Assembly: GCA_014379345.1 (NCBI GenBank)
Contig: JACMLY010000067.1
Location: 61,888-125,887, forward strand
Direction: 5' to 3'
Length of the DNA stretch: 64,000 nucleotides
Origin: Chitinophagaceae bacterium
Lineage (GTDB): Bacteria > Bacteroidota > Bacteroidia > Chitinophagales > Chitinophagaceae
This document shows, piece by piece, positions 17,884 through 26,966 of the stretch. Numbering within the stretch: the first letter of the stretch is position 1; the number at the start of each line of letters is the position of its first letter. The notes under the pieces were generated by a model. It saw only the letters and a list, made by a program, of their open reading frames with translations. It had not been told where the DNA came from and did not search any database. The translations under genes and the position numbers were made by a program.

Positions 17884-18031
17884 GGTGTTTCCTCCGTGTA
17901 CGTCTGCGCGTACCTCCTCCACCTCTGTAGTTAAAAAACGCTGGCAGCAGACTCCTTATGTGTGTCACCAAAGGTGACCACAGAGGTAAATGAGGTAAGG
18001 CACAGAGGCGCACAGAGGGTCTTTACGGAGG
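17884..18031. repeat. Inverted CTCTGTG-type intergenic repeat
   Basis: Left arm 17887-17931 is built of variants of CCTCYGTG, CCTCCAC and CTCTGTAG. Right arm about 17977-18031 carries CACAGAGG three times and ends in TTTACGGAGGA. Together they can fold into a long imperfect hairpin around a 45-bp centre. The DUF4440 stop codon lies just beyond the right arm (18044). The arms do not share sequence with the other repeat classes here. Confidence 0.65.
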
Positions 18032-18043
18032 ATGTTTCTAACT

Positions 18044-18508
18044 CTATTTGGAAGGGCCAGCGTTCCACATGTCAACTACGTTCTTCCATGATCCATCCGG
18101 CTGTTTTTTCCAAACCGTTACTGCTTTATTATATTCAGTTATTGTTTTGCCTAAGGAATCGTTGTAACTGACCTGGTTTTGTTCAATCAAATATGCCAGA
18201 TCGCCACTGTTTGATACTTCTACACTCAAGGGTTCCCAACGTATGTGAAAACCAGGAATTTTTGACATGGACTGCATCATTTCACGAATAGCATTTTTAC
18301 CTTTTATGGGTGGCTGGCCCGGAGACATGACCACTGCATCATCGGCCCAATAGCTGAGTGTTTTCTCAACGCTATCGGTAGAGGCCGACTTTGACCAATC
18401 CCTGCTCAGCTGCATTAGTTTTTCACCTTCGGCTTTTGTATCAACCTTACTTTGGGTGCAACTTAGAAGACCCGTAATCACCAGGAAAACGAAAAGTTTC
18501 TTTTTCAT
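18044..18508 (-). CDS. SnoaL-like / DUF4440 lipoprotein
   Basis: A 154-residue lipoprotein: a hydrophobic N terminus with lipobox GLLSC (cysteine at 17). The rest is an NTF2-like fold of the DUF4440 family, with LSYWADDAVVMSPGQPPIKG, AIREMM, an edge strand GDLAYLIEQNQVSY, and VWKKQPDGSWKNVVDMWN at the end. Such proteins bind small ligands or act as unknown enzymes. It is monocistronic by spacing. Confidence 0.85.
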   Translation of the reverse strand: MKKKLFVFLVITGLLSCTQSKVDTKAEGEKLMQLSRDWSKSASTDSVEKTLSYWADDAVVMSPGQPPIKGKNAIREMMQSMSKIPGFHIRWEPLSVEVSNSGDLAYLIEQNQVSYNDSLGKTITEYNKAVTVWKKQPDGSWKNVVDMWNAGPSK

Positions 18509-18610
18509 ATTTGCGTTGTTTTGGTATAAATATTCGCAGAAATATTGACTGGAAATCGCTGAGAGTGTAAAGACTAAATGTAGACTAATAGTAAGTTGCT
18601 GAGGAATCTA

Positions 18611-19384
18611 TTATTCATCCTCTTTCTTTAATTGCAGATCACCTTCTATCTTTTGCAATCGCTGATAGTGTAGAAAGCAATCTTTAATATAAGACTGAAA
18701 TTCGTAATCGGAGCTGTATTGGGTGAATTCAACGGTCGGTCTGTACCGTGCAATAAATGTATCCAAGCCCGGCCCTCGAAGCTGGGTGAGTTTTATAATG
18801 AGTGTGCGGCTGAATCGATGATCAATAAATCTTTCTTCCTCTTCCCTAAGCAACCGGTCCTGAAAGGCCAGCATTCTTCGGTTGCGGCGGAACTTAAACA
18901 TGTTGATGAATTCGTTGATATCGAGCCCGGCTCCTCCCTGGGGTCCTACAGATAAGACAGATCCGACGCCAGGTTTTTGAAAGTCGAAGGCCTTTGCATA
19001 GTCCAAACGGTTCTGGACAGAATCCCTGCGATAATTGCGTGGCATGATCCGAACTTCCGGAAGCGTTGTGATGGCAACATGCAATGATATTTCGAAGTTG
19101 TTGAAATTCTGGATAGACTGTACAGGATATTTGGGGGTGGGTTTATTCAAATAAGAGAACCAGACAGAATCATTTTCGTTTACCACAATGGTATATCGTC
19201 CGGCTTTATCCGTTATAGTTCCATTGCCTGAATTACTAAGAACACTCACTGCTTCGAGACCGATTTTTTTTGACAGGTCATACACGGTCCCGCTGATACG
19301 CACCTGGCCCGACACGACCGATGATATAACTAAAAACACCGGGAAAAAACAAAAGAATAGGTATGTATATTTCTTACGATACAA
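18611..19384 (-). CDS. Exported carboxypeptidase-regulatory-like domain protein
   Basis: A 257-residue protein with a signal peptide (to about residue 26, VVSGQ). A CarboxypepD_reg-like beta-sandwich follows: RISGTVYDLSKKIGLEAVSVLS, ITDKAGRYTI, VWFSYLN. This is the domain found at the N terminus of TonB-dependent receptors and in free-standing Bacteroidota surface proteins. The C-terminal half is helical and rich in Arg (FKFRRNRRMLAFQDRLLREEEERFIDHRFSR). No enzyme motif is visible; function unknown. Confidence 0.75.
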   Translation of the reverse strand: MYRKKYTYLFFCFFPVFLVISSVVSGQVRISGTVYDLSKKIGLEAVSVLSNSGNGTITDKAGRYTIVVNENDSVWFSYLNKPTPKYPVQSIQNFNNFEISLHVAITTLPEVRIMPRNYRRDSVQNRLDYAKAFDFQKPGVGSVLSVGPQGGAGLDINEFINMFKFRRNRRMLAFQDRLLREEEERFIDHRFSRTLIIKLTQLRGPGLDTFIARYRPTVEFTQYSSDYEFQSYIKDCFLHYQRLQKIEGDLQLKKEDE

Positions 19385-19446
19385 ATAGAAAATTTTGGAG
19401 GTGATATTAAGGCATACAACCGGAAAATAGCAGTATCAACCTGTTT

Positions 19447-20364
19447 TTAACTACCATTTGGCACAAGGATCAATTGCTCAATAACCTTTGGATAGTTTTT
19501 GTGTTCTAAAGAATGAATTTTTTCGGCCAGGCTTTCAGGTGTTTCGTTATCAGTGATGTTCACTTTTGCCTGGAAAATGATGTCTCCATTATCGTAGTGC
19601 TCATCCACGTAGTGAATGGTAATGCCGCTTTCTTTTTCTCCGGCATTAATGACGGCTTCATGAACCCGGGATCCATACATTCCCTTTCCTCCATAATTTG
19701 GTAACAAAGCGGGATGGATGTTAATGATCTTATTTCGGTAAGCATCAATCAGTTTCTGTGGAATTTTCCAAAGAAAACCTGCCAGTACAATGAATTCGAT
19801 TCCCCCGCGCCGCAATTCATCCACATAAGCATTCCCTCTAAAAAAAATATCCTTTTCAATAATAAGCACAGGAATTTGTTCAGCGTCCGCAATCGCTAAT
19901 ACACCGGCGCCTGGTTTATTGCAGACGATCAGGCTTACACTGATAGAAGGATGATCTCTAAAATGATCGATGATCTTTTGGGCGTTGCTGCCGGTTCCCG
20001 AGGCAAAAATGGCAATGTGCCGGATGCCGGATGCTAGATGCTGGATGCTGGATTCTGGATACTTGATTCTGTATTCTGTATTCTCCTTTACAATCCTCAT
20101 CCTCGCTCCCATCCGTTTAAGGTACCGGGTGAAAAAAGAAAATTGACCGAAGGGAATGCTTACAAGCAAAACGGCCATTGGCCAGATAAGGGTTATTATT
20201 ATTATGTATACAAGGGTCCACAACCAGCCACGGTCAATGGACAACCAATTCATGATTATTTTCCCCAGATACCCGGTAGCACTTCCACCCAAAGCAAACA
20301 CACATAGTACAAGAAAAAGCTGTGTACCATTTACTTTCCATTTTGTTTGAAGTCTTTCGAACAT
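19447..20364 (-). CDS. purN: Fusion of a small membrane domain (DUF6787-like) with phosphoribosylglycinamide formyltransferase
   Basis: Residues 1-90 form a membrane domain with two to three hydrophobic segments and the conserved text LVLCVFALGGSATGYLGK and SIPFGQFSFF, typical of a separate ~100-residue Bacteroidota protein. Residues about 116-305 are PurN, which formylates GAR in purine synthesis: FASGTGSNAQ (phosphate loop), NIHPALLP (catalytic Asn and His) and DEHYDNGDIIFQ (catalytic Asp). The linker (91-115) is encoded mostly by nine 7-bp repeat units. The longer frame to 20454 is possible, but ATG 20364 fits the domain start and a promoter-like CACTTTTG directly upstream. Confidence 0.85.
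   Translation of the reverse strand: MFERLQTKWKVNGTQLFLVLCVFALGGSATGYLGKIIMNWLSIDRGWLWTLVYIIIITLIWPMAVLLVSIPFGQFSFFTRYLKRMGARMRIVKENTEYRIKYPESSIQHLASGIRHIAIFASGTGSNAQKIIDHFRDHPSISVSLIVCNKPGAGVLAIADAEQIPVLIIEKDIFFRGNAYVDELRRGGIEFIVLAGFLWKIPQKLIDAYRNKIINIHPALLPNYGGKGMYGSRVHEAVINAGEKESGITIHYVDEHYDNGDIIFQAKVNITDNETPESLAEKIHSLEHKNYPKVIEQLILVPNGS
20021..20084 (-). repeat. In-frame 7-bp tandem array inside the membrane domain-PurN gene
   Basis: Nine heptamers, reading on the plus strand as variants of GGATGCT then GGATTCT and GTATTCT, run through the linker. Nine units are 63 bp, a multiple of three, so the array adds 21 codons without a frame change. No stop codon arises on the coding strand. Confidence 0.85.
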
Positions 20365-20533
20365 CCGGGCAAAAGTGCGTGAAATTTTTGAGACAGCGAT
20401 TGCATTCCACATAAATGTAAACGTGTATAATGAGGGCTGACAAAAAGATGACATGTAAAAGAATTTTCGTTCATTTCAATCGTTGAAATCGCTGAAAACC
20501 GCTACAGCACTGGTTTAAAAAAATTTTAAACAT

Positions 20534-20567
20534 GTTGATATAATGTTAAAATCCTGACTTATTTTTG
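20534..20567 (+). promoter_or_regulatory. Candidate sigma-A promoter of the respiratory operon
   Basis: A GTTG (20534-20537) lies 22 bp before TATTTTTG (20560-20567), matching the Bacteroidota -33 TTTG / -7 TAnnTTTG pattern. The start codon of actA follows about 50 bp downstream. No other such box lies closer to the gene. Confidence 0.55.
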
Positions 20568-20616
20568 CAGCCAATCAAGGAAATCTTTCCACATAATTTC
20601 ATCATATTCAATTAAT

Positions 20617-21879
20617 ATGATTGACCTAAGGCTTGGTTTAAAAAGGATTGCTACCCCGTTTTTCATTACAATATTGTTGGTCGGAAATGTTGCAAAGGCC
20701 CAGGATGGTCAGGCCCTGTTTACTCAGAATTGTGCGTCCTGCCATGCCATCAATAAAACATTGACCGGTCCCGCGTTGGCTGGAGTGGAAAGCCGTTGGA
20801 CAAGCAAAGAACTTTTACATACATGGATCAAGAATTGGAACAAAGCGGTGGCAACCGGTGATCCTTATGCAAAACAAATGGCCGCCTCAACCACAAATGT
20901 GATGAACACATTTGAAAACCTCGGAGATGCTGAGATAGATGCGATTCTCGCCTATATTGCCAAGGCTCCCGCAGCACCTGCGCCCGGAACCGCCACTGCG
21001 GTTGATCCATCAGGCGCCACTTATGATGAGTCAGATAATTCCATACTGTACGGCGTTTTAACGTTGATACTGGCGGTCATTGCACTGGTATTGTTACAGG
21101 TGAACAGCAATCTCCGCAAATTGACTGATGATAAAGAGGGGGTTCCTTCCCACGAGCCGATCCCCTTTTATCGTAATAAATCATACATCACCTTATTAAC
21201 GCTTATTCTTTTTGTGATCGGTGGATACTTCACCGTAAAAGGTGCCATAGGGTTGGGTCGTAACAAGGACTATCAGCCTGAACAGCCCATCTATTATTCT
21301 CACAAGGTGCATGCAGGTACAAACCAAATCAGCTGTTTGTATTGCCATGGCGGTGCTGTAGAAGGAAAGCATGCAAATATTCCTTCTGTGAATACTTGTA
21401 TGAATTGCCATATGACCATTAATGAATACGCCGGGGAAAAGATTTACCGTGAGGACGGGAAAGAAGTGGATGGTACTGCCGAGATTCAAAAACTATACGA
21501 GTATTCGGGCTGGGATCCTGTCAAAAGGGAATACGGAAACAATGGCAAACCGGTTGAATGGATCAAGATCCATAACTTACCCGATCATGTATATTTTAAT
21601 CACTCACAACATACGGTAGCCGGCAAGCTTGCCTGTCAAACATGTCATGGTAATATCCAGGAAATGGGTGAGGTAAAACAGTTTGCAGAGTTGAGCATGG
21701 GTTGGTGCGTTAACTGCCATCGTGAAAGCAAGGTTGATTTTGTTGACTCGTCAGGCACAAGCGGCAATAAATTCTATAGTATTTACGAGAGATACCACAA
21801 CGAAATCAAATCTAAAAAAAGGGATAGCGTAACTGTAAGTGATATTGGAGGGATCGAATGCCAGAAATGTCACTATTAA
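20617..21879 (+). CDS. actA: ActA: hexahaem cytochrome c subunit of alternative complex III
   Basis: This periplasmic electron-transfer subunit belongs to the quinol:electron-acceptor oxidoreductase (alternative complex III). A signal peptide (ends about VAKAQ) is followed by a class-I cytochrome c domain with CASCH (39-43), a membrane helix near 142-160, a second helix near 194-214, and then five CxxCH sites (CLYCH, CMNCH, CQTCH, CVNCH, CQKCH). That gives six haem c motifs in one chain. It is the first gene of a ~15-kb operon. The spacer to actB holds two 8-bp repeat arrays. Confidence 0.93.
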   Translation: MIDLRLGLKRIATPFFITILLVGNVAKAQDGQALFTQNCASCHAINKTLTGPALAGVESRWTSKELLHTWIKNWNKAVATGDPYAKQMAASTTNVMNTFENLGDAEIDAILAYIAKAPAAPAPGTATAVDPSGATYDESDNSILYGVLTLILAVIALVLLQVNSNLRKLTDDKEGVPSHEPIPFYRNKSYITLLTLILFVIGGYFTVKGAIGLGRNKDYQPEQPIYYSHKVHAGTNQISCLYCHGGAVEGKHANIPSVNTCMNCHMTINEYAGEKIYREDGKEVDGTAEIQKLYEYSGWDPVKREYGNNGKPVEWIKIHNLPDHVYFNHSQHTVAGKLACQTCHGNIQEMGEVKQFAELSMGWCVNCHRESKVDFVDSSGTSGNKFYSIYERYHNEIKSKKRDSVTVSDIGGIECQKCHY

Positions 21880-21883
21880 TTTA

Positions 21884-21971
21884 ATGTGCTGATGTGCTAA
21901 TAGGCTGATTTGCTAACAAAAATTGCATTTCTCCCGCAGCGGCGGGATCAAATCTTCAAATCTTCAAATTC
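21884..21971. repeat. 8-bp tandem arrays in the actA-actB spacer
   Basis: Four octamers of the type ATGTGCTR (21884-21915) are followed by a GC palindrome CCCGCAGCGGCGGG and then three octamers TCAAATCT / TCAAATCT / TCAAATTC (21948-21971). The second array ends 5 bp before the actB start codon, so it is part of the translation-initiation region. Confidence 0.75.
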
Positions 21972-21976
21972 GATAA

Positions 21977-24900
21977 ATGGCGAAGAAAAAATACTGGCAA
22001 AGTTTTACAGACCTGAAAAGTAATAAGCTTCATCTGGAACTCGAAGAGAATGAGTTTGCTGAAGAATTGCCGTTTGAAACAGCCGATAGTAAAGGACTCA
22101 CCAATTCTCCAGCCTCACGCAGAGATTTTTTGAAATATCTGGGGTTTAGTACTGCCGCCGCTATTGCTGCCGCCAGTTGCGAAACACCTGTTCGGAAAGC
22201 CATTCCCTACCTTAATAAGCCTCAAAATCTGGTGCCTGGTGTAGCCGATTTTTATGCCAGCACCTATGTATCCGGCGGAGAAGCAGTGCCTATTGTTGTA
22301 AAAGTAAGAGATGGACGACCAATAAAGATCGAGGGTAATACACTTTCAAACTTTACAAGAGGGGCAACCACTTCCAGGGTGCAGGCCTCCGTTCTTGATC
22401 TGTACGATACATCCAGGCTTCGTTACCCGATAGCGAATGGCAATGCCAGCAGCTATGAAAATATCGACAGGGCATTGACGCAGGCTTTAGCGAGTGGTCC
22501 GGTGGTATTACTTACAAGTACCGTTACCTCTCCCACAACCAAACAGATTATTCAGGAATTCCTGGCAAAATATCCCGGAAGCCGCCATGTACAGTTTGAT
22601 GCTGTATCCTACAGCGCTTTATTGCTGGCCAATGAGGCTACTTATGGAAGAAGATCTATTCCTTCCTACCGGTTTGATGCTGCGAAAACCATTGTAAGCA
22701 TCGGTGCAGATTTTCTCGGTACCTGGCTTTCACCCATTGAATTTACCAAGCAATATGCCAACGGCAGGAGGTTCAGTGACAAAAACCAGTCGCTAAGCAA
22801 ACACTTCCAGTTCGAAAGTATGTTAAGCATGACAGGTGCAAATGCCGACGAACGGTATACACATCGTCCATCAGAAACAGGAATCGTGGCGGCTGCTTTG
22901 TTAAGCGCAGTAAACGGGCAGGGCGCAACTGGCGTAACCGGCAAATTAAAAACAGGGATAGAAAAAGCCGCAAAGGATTTGATTGCCAATCGCGGAACCG
23001 GACTAGTGGTTTGCGGAAGCAATAATGTACAGATCCAGACCATCGTGAGCGCTATTAATGAAGCGATCGGCGCTAATGGTTCTACCATTAACTGGACTGC
23101 TCCATTGCAAACACATCAGGGGCTTGATAGCGAAATGGCTGGTTTACTTGCCGATATGGAAGGCCGCAGAATAGGGGCATTGCTGATATATGATGTCAAT
23201 CCCGCGTATGAATATTTCGATGGGGAACGATTTAAGAATGCATTGAAGGGGTTGAAAGTGTCCGTTTCACTTAACGGAAGAATGGATGAAACCACAGAAC
23301 TGTGTAAATATGTTGCGCCGTCTTCTCATTTTCTCGAAAGCTGGGGAGATGCGGAACCGAAACTTGGCTACTTCAGTATGATGCAGCCAACCATTGCTCC
23401 GTTGTTCAAAACCCGCCAGTTCCAGGACACATTATTGAAATGGAGTGGTAATGCCCTCACATACGATGCTTATTTTAAAAATTACTGGGTCGGCAAATTA
23501 GCCGGCGTAGATAATTACAATAAGGCATTGCAGGACGGAGTGGTTGAACCTTCTATCGCAAACAGGGCAACAGTAAGCGATACCAGTACAAGAGACACTA
23601 CTGCCCGGGCGGTTACTTTCTCCGGTAGCGGTGTCTTCAATGGCAGTGGGGTTTCTGCTGCAACGAGTGCTGTAAATGGCTTTAAGAAAAACGGCAAGGC
23701 CGAACTGGTTATTTACCAAAAAGTATCGATGGGCAGTGGTCACCAGGGCAACAACCCCTGGCTGCTTGAATTGCCTGATCCAATAACCAGGGCAACCTGG
23801 GATAATTATGCGATCATTTCCGTGCCCATTGCAAAAGAACTGGGCATTGACCTGGATGATGATTATGAAGTGCATCCCGAAAAACCCGTCATTACATTTA
23901 AGGCCGGCAATAAAACCATCGAGCTGCCTGTATTGGTAATTCCCGGCATGCAGGCAAACACGATAGCTATTGCAGTAGGGTATGGAAGGAACAGCAGCAA
24001 TGCAGAAAAATCAAAAGATTACCTGGGCCGAGCCATTGCCGGCATTGGAAAAAATGCCTATCCTTTATTGAGCTATAACGGGAGTACTATTGAATGGACC
24101 TTATCAGATATTTCTTATACGAAGAGCGGAAAGGACCCTTACAAAATTGCACAGGTTCAAACACATAATTCATACGAGGGCCGGCATGAAGTTGTGAAAG
24201 AGGTTACCATTGTTGATTTTGTAAAAAATCCGCAAATGGTGCGTGAAGAGAGAAATGAAGAACTGCAAAATTATGGCGGGCTCGAAAGGTTCGAAAAAGA
24301 TGCAACATTGTATCCCTATCACGATAAACCAGGGATCAAGTGGGGGATGTCGATCGACCTGAACACCTGTATTGGGTGTCATGCATGTGTAGTAGCTTGT
24401 CATGCAGAGAACAATGTGCCCGTGGTTGGAAAGAAAGAAGTTTTACGTTTTCATGATATGCACTGGATGCGGATCGACCGCTATTTCACCGGGGATTATA
24501 ATGACCCGGAAAGCATTCAAACGGTTTTTCAGCCTATGCTTTGCCAACATTGCGACAATGCGCCTTGCGAAAACGTGTGCCCGGTTGCCGCCACTCCTCA
24601 CAGCGCCGAAGGTATCAACATGATGACCTATAATCGTTGTATCGGTACAAGGTATTGTGCGAATAACTGCCCGTATAAAGTACGCCGTTTCAACTGGCTT
24701 GATTACACGGGTTCGGATAGTTTTACGAATGATCAGAAAACGATGAATGAAGAAGGAGTACTCGACGATACTGTGCTGATGATGAATGATGATCTCACCC
24801 GTATGGTACTGAATCCCGACGTTACCGTTCGCAGCCGTGGCGTGATGGAAAAGTGCAGTTTCTGTGTACAGCGTTTGCAGGATGCAAAATTAAAAGCGAA

Positions 24901-25219
24901 GAAAGAAAACAGACCATTGGTAACAGGATCTGAAAATCAGAATGGTGAAACGCTGACGGATGTTCAAACTGCCTGTCAGCAGGCTTGCCCAACAGATGCG
25001 ATCGTGTTTGGCAATTCGAATGATAGCAAAAGTGGGGTAACACAAACCCGCCATGATAATGCATTGCGTTTATTTTATTCACTGGAGCAGATACACACAT
25101 TACCCAATGTAAGTTATCTGACCAAGGTGAGAAATACGGATGTGTTGAGTGCACATGCAACCCATGGCGATTTGCACGATGAGCAAAAGGAAGGGAAGAA
25201 ACCCGAGGCCCATGGATAA
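21977..25219 (+). CDS. actB: ActB: molybdopterin-oxidoreductase-like iron-sulfur subunit of alternative complex III
   Basis: This 1080-residue fusion joins a molybdopterin-oxidoreductase-like domain (which carries no Mo cofactor in known ACIII) to a four-cluster ferredoxin domain. The N terminus has a variant Tat signal (SRRDFLKYLGF, 47-57) and a possible lipid-anchored cysteine at 68. Ferredoxin motifs begin at about residue 798: CIGCHACVVACH, CQHCDNAPCENVCP, CIGTRYCANNCP, CSFCVQRL and CQQACPTDA, fitting three [4Fe-4S] and one [3Fe-4S] clusters. It passes electrons from quinol towards the haems of ActA and ActE. Confidence 0.95.
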   Translation: MAKKKYWQSFTDLKSNKLHLELEENEFAEELPFETADSKGLTNSPASRRDFLKYLGFSTAAAIAAASCETPVRKAIPYLNKPQNLVPGVADFYASTYVSGGEAVPIVVKVRDGRPIKIEGNTLSNFTRGATTSRVQASVLDLYDTSRLRYPIANGNASSYENIDRALTQALASGPVVLLTSTVTSPTTKQIIQEFLAKYPGSRHVQFDAVSYSALLLANEATYGRRSIPSYRFDAAKTIVSIGADFLGTWLSPIEFTKQYANGRRFSDKNQSLSKHFQFESMLSMTGANADERYTHRPSETGIVAAALLSAVNGQGATGVTGKLKTGIEKAAKDLIANRGTGLVVCGSNNVQIQTIVSAINEAIGANGSTINWTAPLQTHQGLDSEMAGLLADMEGRRIGALLIYDVNPAYEYFDGERFKNALKGLKVSVSLNGRMDETTELCKYVAPSSHFLESWGDAEPKLGYFSMMQPTIAPLFKTRQFQDTLLKWSGNALTYDAYFKNYWVGKLAGVDNYNKALQDGVVEPSIANRATVSDTSTRDTTARAVTFSGSGVFNGSGVSAATSAVNGFKKNGKAELVIYQKVSMGSGHQGNNPWLLELPDPITRATWDNYAIISVPIAKELGIDLDDDYEVHPEKPVITFKAGNKTIELPVLVIPGMQANTIAIAVGYGRNSSNAEKSKDYLGRAIAGIGKNAYPLLSYNGSTIEWTLSDISYTKSGKDPYKIAQVQTHNSYEGRHEVVKEVTIVDFVKNPQMVREERNEELQNYGGLERFEKDATLYPYHDKPGIKWGMSIDLNTCIGCHACVVACHAENNVPVVGKKEVLRFHDMHWMRIDRYFTGDYNDPESIQTVFQPMLCQHCDNAPCENVCPVAATPHSAEGINMMTYNRCIGTRYCANNCPYKVRRFNWLDYTGSDSFTNDQKTMNEEGVLDDTVLMMNDDLTRMVLNPDVTVRSRGVMEKCSFCVQRLQDAKLKAKKENRPLVTGSENQNGETLTDVQTACQQACPTDAIVFGNSNDSKSGVTQTRHDNALRLFYSLEQIHTLPNVSYLTKVRNTDVLSAHATHGDLHDEQKEGKKPEAHG

Positions 25220-25463
25220 CCTGCCGGCAGGCAGGGTTACGAATATGCTAATTAGCTAATGTGCTGATGAAGTTCTTTGTTTTGGCATAAATATCCCAAG
25301 GGATAAACTATCGGTAGAAACAAATCAAAACCCTGAAGCATCCGAAGGGATACAACTGCTGGCGAGGTGGGAATTGACTAAATATAGACGAAGTTCGGTA
25401 CACAATAAACTTATAGCTGAAGCCAATAGCTAACTGCTGAGGCCCGGCTCAAAGCGAAACAAT
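25220..25463. repeat. Repeat-rich actB-actC spacer
   Basis: This 244-bp gap inside the operon contains CCTGCCGGCAGGCAGG (palindromic core CTGCCGGCAG), three octamers of the type AATNNGCT at 25242-25265, a segment with ATCCCAAGGGAT and GCATCCGAAGGGATA, and a last AGCTGAAG / AGCTAACTGCTG stretch before actC. I see no ORF and no strong promoter in it. Confidence 0.6.
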
Positions 25464-26918
25464 ATGGCATTATTAAAGTACGAATCACAGGTTAGGCCCC
25501 CGTTGGTGGAAGGTAACAAGGATTATCACCAGGTTACGGAAGATATTGTGAGACCGATAGAAGCTCCTCCAAGCCGTCTATGGTGGATCGGGTTTTTAAT
25601 ATCAGTCGCGTTGCTTCTATTTGGGATCTATTCGGTTTATCGGGAAGTGACCTACGGAGTAGGACAATGGAATCTGAACAAAACCATTGGCTGGGGATGG
25701 GATATTACGAATTTCGTTTGGTGGGTTGGTATTGGTCACGCCGGAACTTTGATCTCCGCCATCTTATTATTGTTTCGCCAGGGTTGGAGAACAGGTGTGA
25801 ACCGCGCAGCTGAAGCGATGACGATCTTTGCGGTTATGTGTGCCGGCCAGTTCCCTATCTGGCATATGGGCCGTGTATGGATGGCATTCTTTGTACTTCC
25901 TTATCCCAATACAAGAGGTCCGCTTTGGGTGAATTTCAACTCTCCTTTATTATGGGACGTGTTTGCGATCTCTACCTATTTTACCGTTTCGTTACTGTTC
26001 TGGTATTCGGGTCTCATTCCCGATCTTGCCACGGTACGCGACCGCGCCCGACTCAAATGGAGGAAAGCAATGTACGGCGTATTGTCCTTCGGGTGGACAG
26101 GATCGACTAAACACTGGCAAAGGCATGAAAGTCTATCGCTTGTGTTGGCAGGGTTAAGTACGCCGCTGGTATTATCGGTGCATACAGTGGTATCGTTCGA
26201 CTTCGCCACTTCGGTTATCCCCGGCTGGCATACAACTATTTTTCCTCCTTACTTCGTTGCCGGTGCTATATTTTCAGGATTTGCCATGGTACAAACGTTA
26301 TTAGTTGTTACCAGAAAAGTACTGCACCTGGAAGAATATATTACCATGGAGCATATAGAAGTGATGAATAAAGTAATAGTACTGACGGGTTCTATTGTTG
26401 GTATAGCTTATTTAACAGAATTGTTTGTGGCATGGTATGGACAAAACAAATACGAAGGGTGGGCTTTTATGGAAAACAGGGCAAACTTGTTTAGTCCATA
26501 TGGATGGGCCTATTGGTTAATGATGAGCTGTAACGTACTCTCTCCTCAAATATTCTGGTTCAGAAAACTCAGGAGAAATCTTACTGTTACATTTTTTATG
26601 TCGGTGATTGTGAACATCGGTATGTGGTTCGAACGATTTGTGATCATCGTAACATCCCTGTATCGCGATTATTTACCCAGTAGCTGGAGTACTTACTACA
26701 CACCAACTATCTGGGAGATCGGATTTTATTTAGGTACGTTCGGACTGTTCTTTACCTGTTTTTTTCTGTTCGCGAAATTTTTTCCGGTTATTGCTTTGGC
26801 TGAGATCAAACATATACTCAAAAAATCGGGTGAGAATTACAAGGCGCATGCGGCCGATATCGACCGCAAACCAACATCCGAATTCTTTGAAGAAACGCAT
26901 GAAACGAATCATCATTAA
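25464..26918 (+). CDS. actC: ActC: NrfD-like quinol-binding membrane subunit of alternative complex III
   Basis: A 484-residue PsrC/NrfD-type membrane protein with about ten helices. WWVGIGHAGTLISAILLLFRQGWRTGVNRAAEAM, FPIWHMGRVW, HTVVSFDFATSVIPGWHTTIFPPYF and NIGMWFERFVIIV match ActC. It is the main quinol-oxidising membrane subunit and is believed to take part in proton translocation. The N and C ends are hydrophilic. Confidence 0.94.
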   Translation: MALLKYESQVRPPLVEGNKDYHQVTEDIVRPIEAPPSRLWWIGFLISVALLLFGIYSVYREVTYGVGQWNLNKTIGWGWDITNFVWWVGIGHAGTLISAILLLFRQGWRTGVNRAAEAMTIFAVMCAGQFPIWHMGRVWMAFFVLPYPNTRGPLWVNFNSPLLWDVFAISTYFTVSLLFWYSGLIPDLATVRDRARLKWRKAMYGVLSFGWTGSTKHWQRHESLSLVLAGLSTPLVLSVHTVVSFDFATSVIPGWHTTIFPPYFVAGAIFSGFAMVQTLLVVTRKVLHLEEYITMEHIEVMNKVIVLTGSIVGIAYLTELFVAWYGQNKYEGWAFMENRANLFSPYGWAYWLMMSCNVLSPQIFWFRKLRRNLTVTFFMSVIVNIGMWFERFVIIVTSLYRDYLPSSWSTYYTPTIWEIGFYLGTFGLFFTCFFLFAKFFPVIALAEIKHILKKSGENYKAHAADIDRKPTSEFFEETHETNHH

Positions 26919-26966
26919 GAATGCATAAAACAAAAACATCGTACATCTTAAATCGTACATAATATC

